Shown one piece after another: positions 34,374 to 45,446 of a DNA stretch of 64,000 nt. The notes under the pieces are model-generated. The model saw only the letters and a list, made by a program, of their open reading frames with translations. It had not been told where the DNA came from and ran no database searches. The translations under genes and the position numbers were made by a program. The DNA is from Peptococcaceae bacterium BRH_c4b (GTDB taxonomy: Bacteria; Bacillota; Desulfotomaculia; Desulfotomaculales; Desulfocucumaceae), in contig LADO01000066.1 of NCBI GenBank assembly GCA_000961595.1, positions 1 through 64,000 of the forward strand, read 5' to 3'. Position 1 is the stretch's first letter. Every line of letters starts with the position of its first letter.

Positions 34374-34407
34374 ACCTTCACCTCCTCTAACATCTCATAT
34401 GAAAGAT

Positions 34408-34436
34408 ATTATAGCATGGGGAACAAAAATTGACAA
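34408..34436 (-). promoter_or_regulatory. SigA promoter of secG
   Basis: Minus strand TTGTCA (34436-34431), 17-nt spacer, TATAAT (34413-34408), about 35 nt upstream of the start codon. Confidence 0.8.
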
Positions 34437-34494
34437 CGGACAAACCTTTATTTTGGTGCTTTGGCGGGATTATTTAACCGTTGGCGGAATTTTA

Positions 34495-34520
34495 GGAGAT
34501 TATCCACTTGGATAATCTCC
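34495..34520. repeat. Perfect 12-bp palindrome between eno and secG
   Basis: GGAGATTATCCA / TGGATAATCTCC with a 2-nt spacer. No T tract. It may be an operator upstream of the secG promoter or an mRNA stabiliser of eno. Confidence 0.5.
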
Positions 34521-34565
34521 ATATATAGCCATAAAGTCGCCAGATCATATGGTAGTATTATTCAA

Positions 34566-34593
34566 GGTGAAAAGGCATAATTGCCTTTTCACC
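34566..34593 (-). terminator. Hairpin after eno, likely terminator
   Basis: GGTGAAAAGGCA pairs perfectly with TGCCTTTTCACC, 4-nt loop, 38 nt after the eno stop. The T tract on the minus strand is weak. Confidence 0.6.
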
Positions 34594-34630
34594 CGGGATT
34601 AATTCAGCTTAAAGCCATTGATATGGCAGT

Positions 34631-35980
<1,350 letters not shown>

Positions 35981-36032
35981 CTATTCTGATTTACCTTTGT
36001 TTGCAGCGGTATTTCTGTCGAAGTCGCCATGC

Positions 36033-36058
36033 GCAAGTCAAGAACCGTCCCTACTTGC
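36033..36058. repeat. Repeat family B copy 3, containing gpmI stop codon
   Basis: Arms GCAAGT/ACTTGC around core AGAACCGTCCC. The gpmI stop (36053-36051) is part of its arm. Confidence 0.8.
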
Positions 36059-37601
36059 TTCCTACAATCAGACTTTCCCCCGTCATTTGGGCAGGTTTTT
36101 TGATACCCAGCAGATTCAACATGGTGGGGGCAATGTCCTCCAGACGTCCGGGCCTCAGTTTTATTCCAGTATATTCTTTCCCCACCAGTATAAACGGCAC
36201 CGGATCAGTGGTATGGGCGGTAAAAGGTTGGCCGTGCTCATCCTTCATTTGTTCGGCGTTGCCGTGGTCGGCGGTGATAATTACAACGCCTTCCTTTGAC
36301 AGCACAGCTTCCGCCACCGTTCCCAGGCAATGGTCTACGGTTTCTATGGCCTTCACCGCAGCTTCGAAGTTGCCGGTATGCCCCACCATATCCGGATTGG
36401 AGTAATTCATAATGATAACCTTATATTTATCCTGCCCCAATTGCTCCAGCAACGTTGAGGTTACCTCCAGGGCGCTCATTTCCGGCTTAAGGTCGTAGGT
36501 AGGCACCTTTGGTGAAGGCACCAGTATCCTGTCCTCACCGGGGTTGGGGGGTTCTACGCCACCGTTGAAGAAAAAGGTGACGTGGGCATACTTTTCCGTT
36601 TCCGCCAGCCTGAGCTGTTTTATATTTTTACTGGCCAGCACCTCTCCCAAAGTGTTGATAATATTGTGCGGACGGAATGCCACCGGGGTCTCAATGGTCT
36701 TGTCATACTGGGTCATGCAGACAAAAAAAACTTTTGGCCACTCCCGCGGCCTGTCAAAATCATTAAAATTATCATCAACCAGGGACCTGGTTATTTCCCT
36801 GGCCCTGTCCGGCCGGAAATTGAAAAATATTATGGAATCGCCTTCCCTGATGCTGGCCACCGGCTTGCCGGCGCCGTCCTCGATAATGGTGGGGAGTACA
36901 AACTCATCGGTTTTGTCATGGTCATATGAATCACGAACTGCCATAAGAGCCGACTTTGCCTTCAGACCATCTCCCAGCACCATAGCCCGGTAAGCCTGGC
37001 GGACCCTCTCCCAGCGCCTGTCCCTGTCCATGGCGTAATAGCGGCCTATCACCGTGGCGATGCGCCCCACGCCCAGCTCTTTTATTTTAACTTCAAGCTG
37101 CTGAATGTATTCCGCCCCGCTGTTGGGTGGGGTATCCCTGCCGTCCAGGAAGCAGTGCAAATAAACTTTTTCCAGATGCTTCTTTTTGGCCATTTCCAAC
37201 AGAGCAAAAAGGTGAGTTATATGGCTGTGCACGCCGCCATCGGAAAGAAGCCCCATGATATGCAAGGAGGAATTGTTTTTCAGGGCGTTGTTAAGTGCGG
37301 CCAGCAGCATGTCATTTGCAAAAAAATCTCCGCTTTTGATGGATTTGGTGATACGGGTCAAATCCTGATATACTACCCTGCCGGCGCCTATATTAAGGTG
37401 CCCCACTTCGGAATTGCCCATCTGGCCTTCGGGCAGGCCCACGTCTTCACCGGAGGCTATAATGGTAGTTTGGGGATAAAGTGACAAAAATTTATCCATA
37501 TTTGGCTTATGCGCCCTGGCAATGGCATTGCCCTGGTCTTTATCGGTTAAGCCCCATCCGTCCGTAATTACCAGCAGCAGTGGGCCTTTAACTTTATGCA
37601 C
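36051..37601 (-). CDS. gpmI: 2,3-bisphosphoglycerate-independent phosphoglycerate mutase
   Basis: 516 residues. Interconverts 3- and 2-phosphoglycerate with two Mn2+. Begins [16 protein letters not shown] (metal Asp). The Ser nucleophile is in [20 protein letters not shown]; then [67 protein letters not shown]. Complete. GTG 37601 is preferred (GGGAGTG 6 nt upstream); TTG 37616 is the alternative. The last codons and stop (Ser-Lys-stop) fall in repeat B3, so the original C-terminus may have differed slightly. Confidence 0.97.
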   Translation of the reverse strand: MHKVKGPLLLVITDGWGLTDKDQGNAIARAHKPNMDKFLSLYPQTTIIASGEDVGLPEGQMGNSEVGHLNIGAGRVVYQDLTRITKSIKSGDFFANDMLLAALNNALKNNSSLHIMGLLSDGGVHSHITHLFALLEMAKKKHLEKVYLHCFLDGRDTPPNSGAEYIQQLEVKIKELGVGRIATVIGRYYAMDRDRRWERVRQAYRAMVLGDGLKAKSALMAVRDSYDHDKTDEFVLPTIIEDGAGKPVASIREGDSIIFFNFRPDRAREITRSLVDDNFNDFDRPREWPKVFFVCMTQYDKTIETPVAFRPHNIINTLGEVLASKNIKQLRLAETEKYAHVTFFFNGGVEPPNPGEDRILVPSPKVPTYDLKPEMSALEVTSTLLEQLGQDKYKVIIMNYSNPDMVGHTGNFEAAVKAIETVDHCLGTVAEAVLSKEGVVIITADHGNAEQMKDEHGQPFTAHTTDPVPFILVGKEYTGIKLRPGRLEDIAPTMLNLLGIKKPAQMTGESLIVGSK

Positions 37602-37622
37602 CGCATTCACTCCCAAGCTATT

Positions 37623-38381
37623 CTACCTTGATGCCTTGATTATACCGGCAAAACTATCCGGCTTCAGGCTGGCGCCCCCTACCAGCGCCCCGTCAATATC
37701 CGGCTTGGCCATCAAACCGGCAGCGTTTTCCGGCTTGACACTGCCGCCGTACTGTATACGCACCTTCTCCGCCGCCTCCCTGCCGGCAATTTCCGCCAGC
37801 AAACCACGGATAAAGGCATTGACCTTCTGGGCATCGTCATCGGAGGCAGTGCGGCCGGTGCCTATAGCCCAAACCGGCTCGTAGGCAACTACCAGCCCCG
37901 CCGTCTGCGCCGGGTCAAGGCCCGTCAGAGCTCCTTTGACCTGGGTGCTGATCACTTTTTCGGTAATGCCGGCCTCTCTCTCCTCCAGTGTTTCACCCAC
38001 GCAAACAATGGGTATAAGGCCGTGCTTAAGGGCAGCTTTTGCTTTTTTGTTTACTGCTTCGTCAGTTTCGCCAAAGTACTGCCTGCGTTCGGAATGGCCC
38101 AGGATCACATATTTACAACCTATTTCCCTGAGCATGAGGGGTGATATTTCCCCGGTAAAGGCTCCCTGCTCCTCCCAGTACATGTTCTGGGCAGACAGAA
38201 AGATACCGCTTCCCCGCAGGGCTTCAGCAGCGGCGCTTAACGCCGTGTAAGGCGGGCACAGCACCACTTCCACGCCATCGCCGGCGCCGGCCAGCAGCCC
38301 TTTCAATTCATCAATGAACTGTACCGTTTCCGCAACGGTTTTATACATTTTCCAATTCCCAGCTATCAAAGGTATACGCAT
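37623..38381 (-). CDS. tpiA: Triosephosphate isomerase
   Basis: 252 residues. RIPLIAGNWKMYKT (catalytic Lys), VILGHSERRQYFGE (catalytic His), VVAYEPVWAIGTGRTAS (catalytic Glu), IQYGGSVKPENAAGL (phosphate loop). Complete length. Six to twenty nucleotides separate it from gpmI, so the two are an operon. Upstream lies a 366-bp repeat-rich gap to pgk. Confidence 0.98.
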   Translation of the reverse strand: MRIPLIAGNWKMYKTVAETVQFIDELKGLLAGAGDGVEVVLCPPYTALSAAAEALRGSGIFLSAQNMYWEEQGAFTGEISPLMLREIGCKYVILGHSERRQYFGETDEAVNKKAKAALKHGLIPIVCVGETLEEREAGITEKVISTQVKGALTGLDPAQTAGLVVAYEPVWAIGTGRTASDDDAQKVNAFIRGLLAEIAGREAAEKVRIQYGGSVKPENAAGLMAKPDIDGALVGGASLKPDSFAGIIKASR

Positions 38382-38747
38382 ATCAATACAGCCCCCTTTT
38401 TATTTAATGGCTTTTCTGTGTTTACATGGGATCCATTAATAAAAGTTACTATTCAGGTATTCAGAATTCAGTAGTCAGACATCCATGCCGCGAGCGGCAC
38501 CATCAGAGTATGAAAATCCAGGACACTTTATGTCATTCTGAACGAAGTGAAGAATCCAAGATCCTTCGCTAACGCTCAGGATGACATTTCCCTAAACTTA
38601 TTTTCAGAGCAGAATCTTTAAAGTCTAAAGTGTAAAGTTTCCAGCTATCATTGACTTTTGACCTTCGACTTTTGACATTAATCTTTTAAATATTTTGAAA
38701 CGATAAACCGTTCTCTCATTCTGACTTCTGACTCCTGTGCAGTTATA
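38382..38747. repeat. Repeat-rich gap between pgk and tpiA
   Basis: 366 bp without a gene. It has a TGTCATTCTGA-type hairpin (38531-38586: TGTCATTCTGAACGAAGTGA paired with the inverted TCGCTAACGCTCAGGATGACA), a kind of palindrome found in many unrelated genomes. Low-complexity strings of the TTTGACTTTTGAC kind follow (38617-38678), then CTGACTTCTGACTCCTG. No promoter or RNA gene is evident. In many Firmicutes pgk and tpiA are nearly adjacent, so this is probably inserted DNA. Confidence 0.7.
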
Positions 38748-39932
38748 CTATTTATCTTGCAGGGCGGCCACACCTGGCAGCACCTTGCCTTCCAAAAACT
38801 CCAGGGACGCTCCCCCGCCGGTGGAAATGTGAGATATTTTGTCCGCCAGACCCGCCTTTTTCACCGCAGCAACCGAATCCCCGCCGCCCACCACGGTTAC
38901 CGCACCGCTTTCGGCCAGCGCCCGGGCCATTTCAAAGGTGCCTCTGGCAAATGGAGCCATTTCGAATACGCCCATGGGACCGTTCCAAAGTACCGTTCCG
39001 GCCTTGCGTATCGCCTTTCCAAAAATATTTGTGCTTTCGGGGCCAATGTCCAGGGCCATCCAGTCAGGAGGAATCTGGTCAGCCGGCATAACCTTTTGCT
39101 CCGAGTCGGGATCCACGGCCAGAGCCACCACCAGGTCCACCGGCAGCAGCATTTCAATACCCTTCTCCCGGGCTTTGTTCATCAACTCCCCGGCCAGTTC
39201 CACCTTATCCGGCTCCAGCAGCGACTTGCCCGTTTCATATCCCCTAGCCCGCAAGAAGGTATTGGCCATACCCCCACCGATGATCAGGGTGTCCACCTTT
39301 TCCAGTAGATTGCCGATAACCCCTATTTTATCCGAAACCTTAGCGCCGCCAAGTATGGCTACAAAGGGCCTTTCGGGATTATATACAGCCCGGCCCAGCA
39401 TCTCCAGTTCCCTTTCCATTAAAAAGCCGGCTACACCGGGAATAACCCGGGCAACCCCTTCGGTGGAGGCATGTGCCCTGTGGGCGGTGCCGAAGGCATC
39501 ATTTACATACACATCGGCCAGCTTGGCCAGACGGGAGGCAAAAGCAGGGTCGTTCTTTTCCTCTTCGGGGTAAAACCTCACGTTTTCAAGCAGCAGCACA
39601 TCCCCCGGCCGCATTTTTTCAATAGCTCTGGCGGGCTCATCGCCAACGCAGTCATCCACCTTGGTAACTTCCCTACCAAGCAAATCCTGCAGCCGCCCCG
39701 CCACCGGGTTGAGCCGGTAGCGGTCATCCACCTTGCCCTTCGGGCGCCCCAGGTGTGAAGCCAGTATCACCCTGGCCCCCTGCTCCATCAGATATTTAAT
39801 TGTGGGCAGTGCTGCCCTGATTCTGGTATCATCAGCCACTCCGCCCTCCTGGTCCAGCGGCACATTGAAGTCTACCCTGACCAGCACCCTTTTATCTTTG
39901 ACGTCAATATCCATTACGCTCTTTTTAGGCAT
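38748..39932 (-). CDS. pgk: Phosphoglycerate kinase
   Basis: 394 residues. [111 protein letters not shown]. Full-length two-domain kinase making ATP from 1,3-bisphosphoglycerate. ATG 39932 has GAGGAGTG upstream. First glycolytic gene here; gap and cggR are not upstream. Confidence 0.98.
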   Translation of the reverse strand: MPKKSVMDIDVKDKRVLVRVDFNVPLDQEGGVADDTRIRAALPTIKYLMEQGARVILASHLGRPKGKVDDRYRLNPVAGRLQDLLGREVTKVDDCVGDEPARAIEKMRPGDVLLLENVRFYPEEEKNDPAFASRLAKLADVYVNDAFGTAHRAHASTEGVARVIPGVAGFLMERELEMLGRAVYNPERPFVAILGGAKVSDKIGVIGNLLEKVDTLIIGGGMANTFLRARGYETGKSLLEPDKVELAGELMNKAREKGIEMLLPVDLVVALAVDPDSEQKVMPADQIPPDWMALDIGPESTNIFGKAIRKAGTVLWNGPMGVFEMAPFARGTFEMARALAESGAVTVVGGGDSVAAVKKAGLADKISHISTGGGASLEFLEGKVLPGVAALQDK

Positions 39933-40416
39933 ACACAGCACTCCTCTTCTAAGGTATGGGGACACACCTTCTTAGCCGGATAATCCCCTTACTTCTAAAC
40001 AAATTTCACGAAGGAATGTCCCCAATTGATGTTTCATTTGTTACCATATATTTACTCTAGTGAAAACTAAAAAACAAACCGGCCTGTGGCAGCCGGTGGA
40101 CTTCCGGGACAGGAGCCAATTTTATTTTGCTACGAAAGTCACTATAAAATGTATATTGGTAACGGCACTGGGAAAAATTGCTCACTCGTACAATTTATTA
40201 TAGTATGCAATATGCCGGGTATGTAATTATGCTAATCAATTCGCCGCCAGGAAAACAGTTCCTTCTCAGGAAAAGTATTTTCCGGCAAAATAAAAAAGGG
40301 CCTGCCGCCCCTTAAAACTATCGATCCTTCACCCCGACTAAGATGTCAGGGGACACACCTCTCTTTGGAGCTTGGCTCTAGGGTCAGAGGAATGTCCCCA
40401 ACTACTGTCGTGGTTT
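39933..40416. repeat. Repeat-filled gap between rpoN and pgk (copies A2, E1, A3)
   Basis: 484 bp. A2 (39957-40027) is a full-length inverted copy of repeat A1. E1 (40292-40336), read on the minus strand, is GGGGCGGCAGGCCC followed by TTTTTT, a terminator-like hairpin downstream of rpoN; it matches E2 at 51999. A3 (40345-40402) is a shortened A element abutting the rpoN stop. The centre (40028-40291) has no ORF or structured RNA I recognise. It lies where gap and often cggR occur in other Firmicutes. Confidence 0.75.
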
Positions 40417-41832
40417 TTAATAACGTTTTCTTTTCCGGATGGGAGCGATGTTTAATTCGTCCCTGTATTTAGCCACCGTGCGGCGGGAAATTTTAATACC
40501 CCGCAGTTTGAATATCTCCGCAATTTTTTGATCGTTGTAGGGATTGGCAGTATCCTCAGAGGTCACAATCTCCTGCAGCATTTTTTTGATGCTTTCGGCA
40601 GAAGTCATGGTACCGGAGGAGTTACTCAACCCGGAACTGAAGAAGTATTTCATTTCCAGAACCCCCTGGGGAGTCTGAATATATTTATTGGAAGTAGCCC
40701 TGCTCACGGTAGACTCGTGCAGCCCCACCAAATCCGCCACTCTTTTCAGATTCAGAGGTTTTAAATATTTCACACCATAATCCAGAAAGTCCCTTTGCAA
40801 TTCAACCAGGCAACTGGCCACTTTATATAGGGTCATGCGGCGCTGCTCTATACTCCTGATTAGCCAGGCGGCAGCGTTCAGCTTACTTTCTACAAAACGG
40901 CGGGTCTTTGAATCGGTATCCTTATCCTTGGAGAGGACCGAGCGATAGGTGGAATTAATGGTTAAGCGGGGGACCGAAGTATCATTAACCAGAATCACAT
41001 ATTCCCCGCCTATCTTTTCCAGCACAATTTCGGGGACAATATAGCGGGTCTCGTTGGAGTTGGTAAAATTTCTGCCGGGCTTGGGGTCCAGTGTTCTGAT
41101 ATAATCTGCCACCCGCTGTATTTCTTGTACCGGCACCCCCAGGGTCTGGGCCATCCGGCTCAGCTTACCCTTGGCCAGATCCATCAGGTGGCTTTCTATG
41201 ACTCGCCTGAGTAAAGTGTCCTTTTTACCTAGTTGGTCAACCTGGATTAGCAAGCATTCCTCCAGTGTCCTGGCACACACCCCGGACGGGTCGAAGGTCT
41301 GCACCAGCTTTAACGCCTCTTCCACCTCGAAGCGGGTAGTTCCCAAATGCCGGATGGCATCCTCCAGTGATATCTGTAAATATCCGTGCTCATCAAGGTT
41401 ACCAATGAGATATTCGGCAATATTCCTGATCCTTTCCGGGCACTGGCTTAAACTAAGCTGGAATAATAGATGTTCCGCCAGGGTGGGGGCCAGGCTTAGA
41501 AAATTCTCGTAAGTATATGCACTTTTCTCGGTATTTTTTTCTATTTTATTGTATCCCAGATCACTGGTGTCATTAAAATAGTTTTCCCAGTCCATATCAT
41601 ATTCTTTTTCCGGTTTCGCTTCCTGCTCCTTTTCATGAAGCTCTACCTCTTCCCCGTCGCTTTTTTCCTGCTCTTCGCTGAGTTCCAGCAGGGGGTTTTC
41701 CTGCAACTGCTGCTCAATATAGGACTCCAACTCCAGGGAGGATAGCTGCAAAACAGTTATAGCCTGACGCAGTTCAGGGGTCATGATTAGTTTTTGCGTT
41801 TGTTCTATGTGGAGACCATAACCCATGCGCAT
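40417..41832 (-). CDS. rpoN: RNA polymerase sigma-54 factor
   Basis: 471 residues. Region I is Gln/Leu-rich (LHIEQTQKLIMTPELRQAI, LELESYIEQQLQENPLLEL). An acidic region II follows (about 60-95), then core-binding and HTH domains (VADLVGLHESTVSRATSNKY) and the RpoN box GIKISRRTVAKYRDELNI. Transcribes promoters of the -24/-12 type with AAA+ activators. ATG 41832 is chosen because AGGAG lies about 10 nt upstream. I saw no convincing sigma-54 promoter in this window. Confidence 0.97.
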   Translation of the reverse strand: MRMGYGLHIEQTQKLIMTPELRQAITVLQLSSLELESYIEQQLQENPLLELSEEQEKSDGEEVELHEKEQEAKPEKEYDMDWENYFNDTSDLGYNKIEKNTEKSAYTYENFLSLAPTLAEHLLFQLSLSQCPERIRNIAEYLIGNLDEHGYLQISLEDAIRHLGTTRFEVEEALKLVQTFDPSGVCARTLEECLLIQVDQLGKKDTLLRRVIESHLMDLAKGKLSRMAQTLGVPVQEIQRVADYIRTLDPKPGRNFTNSNETRYIVPEIVLEKIGGEYVILVNDTSVPRLTINSTYRSVLSKDKDTDSKTRRFVESKLNAAAWLIRSIEQRRMTLYKVASCLVELQRDFLDYGVKYLKPLNLKRVADLVGLHESTVSRATSNKYIQTPQGVLEMKYFFSSGLSNSSGTMTSAESIKKMLQEIVTSEDTANPYNDQKIAEIFKLRGIKISRRTVAKYRDELNIAPIRKRKRY

Positions 41833-41971
41833 CGCCTTTTCACTCCTCATAAAAATCGCTTATGCCGACCGTCAGCATAACAAATTCTCTGCGCCGATCA
41901 GAATCTCCTGCCTGATTCCGCCTGATAACAGCTTATTCAGAAGGTAATTGTTTCATAACTGTTACATCCTT

Positions 41972-42559
41972 TCAGCGGCGCCGGGTATTAAATACCAGCA
42001 GCAGCAAGCTTAACGTAAACGTCATGATTACAGCGGTTGCCAGAGCCAGATTGAACTGCCCCGGTAAGAAAAGATACGGATGCAGCCCAAAAGAGTAATC
42101 CACAATATCATTTAACGCCATCCAGGCAGCAATGCCTACGCCGATAACCAGGGTGACCCGAAGTCTGCGCAAAAACAGCCAGCCCTCCAGCACCATGCCC
42201 AGGTGGGACATCCAGAGCATTACCTCTGTGGGAAAAACCCCGCCCCCGGCGGCCCAAAAATCCGTAATCAGCACCACCGCCCAAAGCCCGTATTTTATGC
42301 AGGCGGTGCCCGCCAGCGCTACCAGCAGGCTGCTCCTGTACCCCAGAAGCCACAGGGCAGCCATAATAGCCAACAGGGTGGTAGCCAGAGGACTGTCCGT
42401 CACGAAAAGCCAGACGGATGAAGGAGTTTCGGCAATCTGCCCGCTGTACCAGTAATAACCGTATATTGAACCCAGGAAGTTGATCATAAAAAGAGGTATT
42501 ATAAACCGCTTTTGCCAGGGGTTTATCCACAATTCCCGCCATAGAGTGACTGGATGCAT
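41972..42559 (-). CDS. DUF1405 (YpjA-like) membrane protein
   Basis: 195 residues, about six membrane helices. INFLGSIYGYYWYSGQI, GTACIKYGLWAVVL and MALNDIVDYSFGLHPYL are the conserved DUF1405 segments of B. subtilis YpjA. Role unknown. AAGGAAT precedes ATG 42559. Confidence 0.8.
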   Translation of the reverse strand: MHPVTLWRELWINPWQKRFIIPLFMINFLGSIYGYYWYSGQIAETPSSVWLFVTDSPLATTLLAIMAALWLLGYRSSLLVALAGTACIKYGLWAVVLITDFWAAGGGVFPTEVMLWMSHLGMVLEGWLFLRRLRVTLVIGVGIAAWMALNDIVDYSFGLHPYLFLPGQFNLALATAVIMTFTLSLLLLVFNTRRR

Positions 42560-42605
42560 ATTCTATTCCTTGCTTTATTCTATGATTTGTCAATCCTTTT
42601 TGTAC

Positions 42606-42635
42606 AGGGGTCAGGCACCCAACTTATTAACTTAT
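42606..42635. repeat. Repeat family C solo copy (RAYT-associated)
   Basis: GGGGTCAGGCACCC followed by AACTTATTAACTTAT. It matches the two copies flanking the RAYT gene 14 kb away (56186, 57088). It lies in the gap upstream of the DUF1405 gene. Confidence 0.8.
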
Positions 42636-42727
42636 ATCCGCCCTGGCAATGGCGCGCCTGCCTGTAATAACTTGTCCAATACTATACTTTAGATTGCCCT
42701 GTTTCGCGGCATTGTTTACCCAATTAT

Positions 42728-43231
42728 TTAGAAGCTATTATAGTTTTCTCTTATAACTCTGGCAGGTACCCCCGCCACCAGCGCCCCCGGAGGTATATCA
42801 CGGTTTACCAGGGAGCCGGCTCCCACCACCGCCCCGTCACCTATGATAACCCCGGGTAAAACTGTGCTATTGGCGCCCAGCATTACTTCCCTGCCGATTA
42901 CCACCGTACCGATACGGTATTCCCTGATTAAAAACTCGTGGCAAAGTATGGTGCAGTTATAGCCCAGCAAGGAATTTTCGCCGATGGAGATAAGCTGGGG
43001 GAAAAAGATATCCATCATAGCCATCAGTCCCACGGATACGTTTTTACCCACCTTCATGCCCAGGCAGTTGTAAAGCCACCTTTTAACATACAGTGAAGGT
43101 ATATAACGGCACATTATAATTATTACAAAGTTCCAGCAAACCCGTAAGGGATTAACCGCCCTGCACCACAGGTGCAGTGAATTTCTACCCGGCGGGGAGG
43201 GAACACTTTTTAGCCGCCTTGAGTTGGTCAT
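42728..43231 (-). CDS. Hexapeptide-repeat (LbH) acyltransferase
   Basis: 167 residues. A basic, weakly hydrophobic N-terminus, then left-handed beta-helix repeats (ISIGENSLLGYNCTILCHE, VVIGREVMLGANSTVLPGVI, IGDGAVVGAGSLVNRDIPPG) ending GALVAGVPARVIR. This is the layout of maltose/galactoside O-acetyltransferase-like enzymes, which modify sugars or cell-surface glycans. Substrate unknown. Confidence 0.85.
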   Translation of the reverse strand: MTNSRRLKSVPSPPGRNSLHLWCRAVNPLRVCWNFVIIIMCRYIPSLYVKRWLYNCLGMKVGKNVSVGLMAMMDIFFPQLISIGENSLLGYNCTILCHEFLIREYRIGTVVIGREVMLGANSTVLPGVIIGDGAVVGAGSLVNRDIPPGALVAGVPARVIRENYNSF

Positions 43232-43254
43232 ATATTGCCACCCTGTCTTGAACC

Positions 43255-44223
43255 TCAGGATTTGTTTTGCACGGGATTACCCCTATGTTTTCGCAGCTTT
43301 TCAGCTATCTCTTCAATTCTTCTCATTCTGTGGTTAATACCCGATTTTCCCAGCTGGGGGTTCATCATATCCCCCAATTCCCGCAGGCTAATGTCGGGGT
43401 GGGCCAGCCTGGCCTCCGCCACCTGCCTTAAAGACGCAGGCAATCTCTCCAGCCCCAGGTGCCGGGCCACAAATTTAATACTTTCCAGCTGCCTCAGCGC
43501 AGCGTCCACCATTTTGTTCAGATTTGCCGTTTCGCAGTTAACCAGGCGGTTTACCTGGTTACGCATGTCCTTATATATGCGGGCGTTCTCAAACTCCAGC
43601 AAGGCGGTGTGAGCCCCGATAATACTTAAAAAATTTACAATCTGCTCGCTTTCCTTTAAATAAACCACGTTCCAGTTCTTACGTCTGCTTATTTTTGCCG
43701 CCAGGCCGAATCTTCTGATCAGTACTGCAATATCCCCGGCATGGACCTCGTTGGTGGTAATAATCTCCAGATGATAGGCGGCTTCCGGGCTGCTAACGGA
43801 GCCCCCCCCAAGGAAAGCCCCTCTCAGGTAAGAGCGGCGGCAGCAGTCCCGTCGGATGAATTCGCTTTTTATGCCCTGCCCGAAATTACCCCTTTTATTC
43901 AATAGCCCCAAAGTAGTAAGTATTTCCATGGTTTTGGGCTGGAAGGACACCTGTACCATGTAGACATTGTTTTTGCGCAGCTTTATTTTTTTCTCTGCCT
44001 GAACCTCTGTCTGAACGTCAAACAGATCTCTTAACAGGGTGAAAACTTTTCTGGCCACCGCGGCATTTTCATTTACGATTTTCAGAGAAACCTGGCGGTC
44101 GCTAATCTGTATACTGCCGTCCAGCTTAGCCAGCGCCGACAACTCGGCCAGTTTACAACACCCTTGCTCGCAGGTTACCCGGGCCAGTTCATTTTTGGTC
44201 ACCGCGGAGAAGGACAAGGCCAT
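43255..44223 (-). CDS. whiA: DNA-binding protein WhiA
   Basis: 322 residues. N-terminal LAGLIDADG-like domain ([39 protein letters not shown]) and C-terminal HTH ([39 protein letters not shown]). Conserved in Firmicutes and Actinobacteria, linked to cell division and sporulation. ATG 44223 has AGAGGGGG upstream. It lies in the usual rapZ-yvcK-whiA order, but with a deacetylase gene and a nested repeat between yvcK and whiA. Confidence 0.96.
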   Translation of the reverse strand: MALSFSAVTKNELARVTCEQGCCKLAELSALAKLDGSIQISDRQVSLKIVNENAAVARKVFTLLRDLFDVQTEVQAEKKIKLRKNNVYMVQVSFQPKTMEILTTLGLLNKRGNFGQGIKSEFIRRDCCRRSYLRGAFLGGGSVSSPEAAYHLEIITTNEVHAGDIAVLIRRFGLAAKISRRKNWNVVYLKESEQIVNFLSIIGAHTALLEFENARIYKDMRNQVNRLVNCETANLNKMVDAALRQLESIKFVARHLGLERLPASLRQVAEARLAHPDISLRELGDMMNPQLGKSGINHRMRRIEEIAEKLRKHRGNPVQNKS

Positions 44224-44342
44224 CCCCCTCTTTCTCTCGCAAATATTATACCACAAGGCAAAAAAATATCCCAGGAAAATAGCGGTTCACCTGGCTTTGA
44301 CGGGGTCTGTTGTAAAACAAGTTTATCTAAGACTCAAGAGTT

Positions 44343-44579
44343 AGAGGCCGTTCAAAAACAAGCATGGCGCGAAAGGCGAAGCCGTACAGCGCGAAGCGTA
44401 CGGGTAGTCAGAGGTCAGGGGACACACCTCCTTCGGAGGAATGTCCCCAATTAATACTGGACGGCGAGCATTCGTTGGGGACATTCCTTCGAGGAATTTA
44501 TTAAAAGGCAAGAATTAAGGCAACACAGAAGGTGTGTCCCCTGACCTTAAACGCCAGGCGCAGTTTTTCAACGGCCTCC
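44343..44579. repeat. Repeat family D copy 1 with nested A4 and A5 elements
   Basis: Outer ends AGAGGCCGTTCAAAAAC and, inverted, GTTTTTCAACGGCCTCC; shares about 60 bp at the left and 30 bp at the right with copy D2 (52101). Inside it are A4 (44414-44452), a perfect-type GGGGACACACC/GGAATGTCCCC hairpin, and a full A element A5 (44475-44546) in opposite order. The right end contains the deacetylase stop codon. Confidence 0.85.
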
Positions 44580-45428
44580 TGCCGGTTCCCGATAATACCT
44601 GGTTAGTTCATGCAGGAAAGTTGCCTGGGTATAGTCTCCCCTGATCCGGATTCTCCTCAGTGTAAACAGACCGTCCTCTTTGCGTCCCAGCCCCTGCTCA
44701 ATGGTCACTGCCGCTACATATCCGCTCTCCTGGACCAGTTGGGCCGTAAGAAAATTATAACTCCCGTAAGGATAACAGAAAAATTCTACCTTTCCGCCCA
44801 GTCCCTGTTCCAGTTTCTTTTTGCTATCCGCTATTTCCTGCCGGGCAATGTCCGGGCTGACCTCCGCCAGGTGCGGGTGTGTCAGGGTGTGGGAGCCAAT
44901 GGTAATCCCGGCCCGGGCCATTTCCCTCAGCTCTCCCCAACCCGCCATGTGGTTCAACGGCTGGCGGCGGTTGTTATAGTCAAAGCTGTTAATCCCGCCG
45001 ACGGTGTCCGCTACCACAAAAATGATGGCGGTCATGCCGTATTTTTTGAGAATGGGAAAGGCATAAGTATAATTATCCAGGTAGCCGTCGTCGAAGGTTA
45101 TCACCACCGGCCTCGCCGGAAGGGGTGTACCACGGTTGAAATGGTCCGCCAGGTCTAAGAGGGAAACGGTATGAAAGCCGTTTGTTTTCAGGTAGCGCAT
45201 ATCTCTTTCAAATACCCGGGGAGTAACCCTCAGTCCGTAGCCCCCGGCGGTGGGATCGGGATTAACTTTATGATACATCAGTATTGGAATACCCCGGGAC
45301 ACATCCAGAGGCATGCTGTGGGCTACCGTGTAGCCCGACAACCTGTCCCGGGCGCTCTGTACAACAACAGGAAATACCAGTAGCATTAACAGAATAGCGA
45401 ACAACAATGCATATATTTTTTTTGTCAT
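44568..45428 (-). CDS. Polysaccharide deacetylase (NodB-type)
   Basis: 286 residues. An N-terminal signal anchor (YALLFAILLMLLVFPVVV), then the NodB domain: VVITFDDGYLDNYTYAFP (Asp-Asp), GSHTLTHPHLAEVS (metal His-x3-His), FCYPYGSYN. Likely extracellular deacetylase of peptidoglycan or glycan. ATG 45428. The last two residues and stop (GGC-CGT-TGA) come from repeat D1, so the natural C-terminus may have been replaced. Confidence 0.9.
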   Translation of the reverse strand: MTKKIYALLFAILLMLLVFPVVVQSARDRLSGYTVAHSMPLDVSRGIPILMYHKVNPDPTAGGYGLRVTPRVFERDMRYLKTNGFHTVSLLDLADHFNRGTPLPARPVVITFDDGYLDNYTYAFPILKKYGMTAIIFVVADTVGGINSFDYNNRRQPLNHMAGWGELREMARAGITIGSHTLTHPHLAEVSPDIARQEIADSKKKLEQGLGGKVEFFCYPYGSYNFLTAQLVQESGYVAAVTIEQGLGRKEDGLFTLRRIRIRGDYTQATFLHELTRYYREPAGGR

Positions 45429-45446
45429 ATATACTCCCGCTATGGT

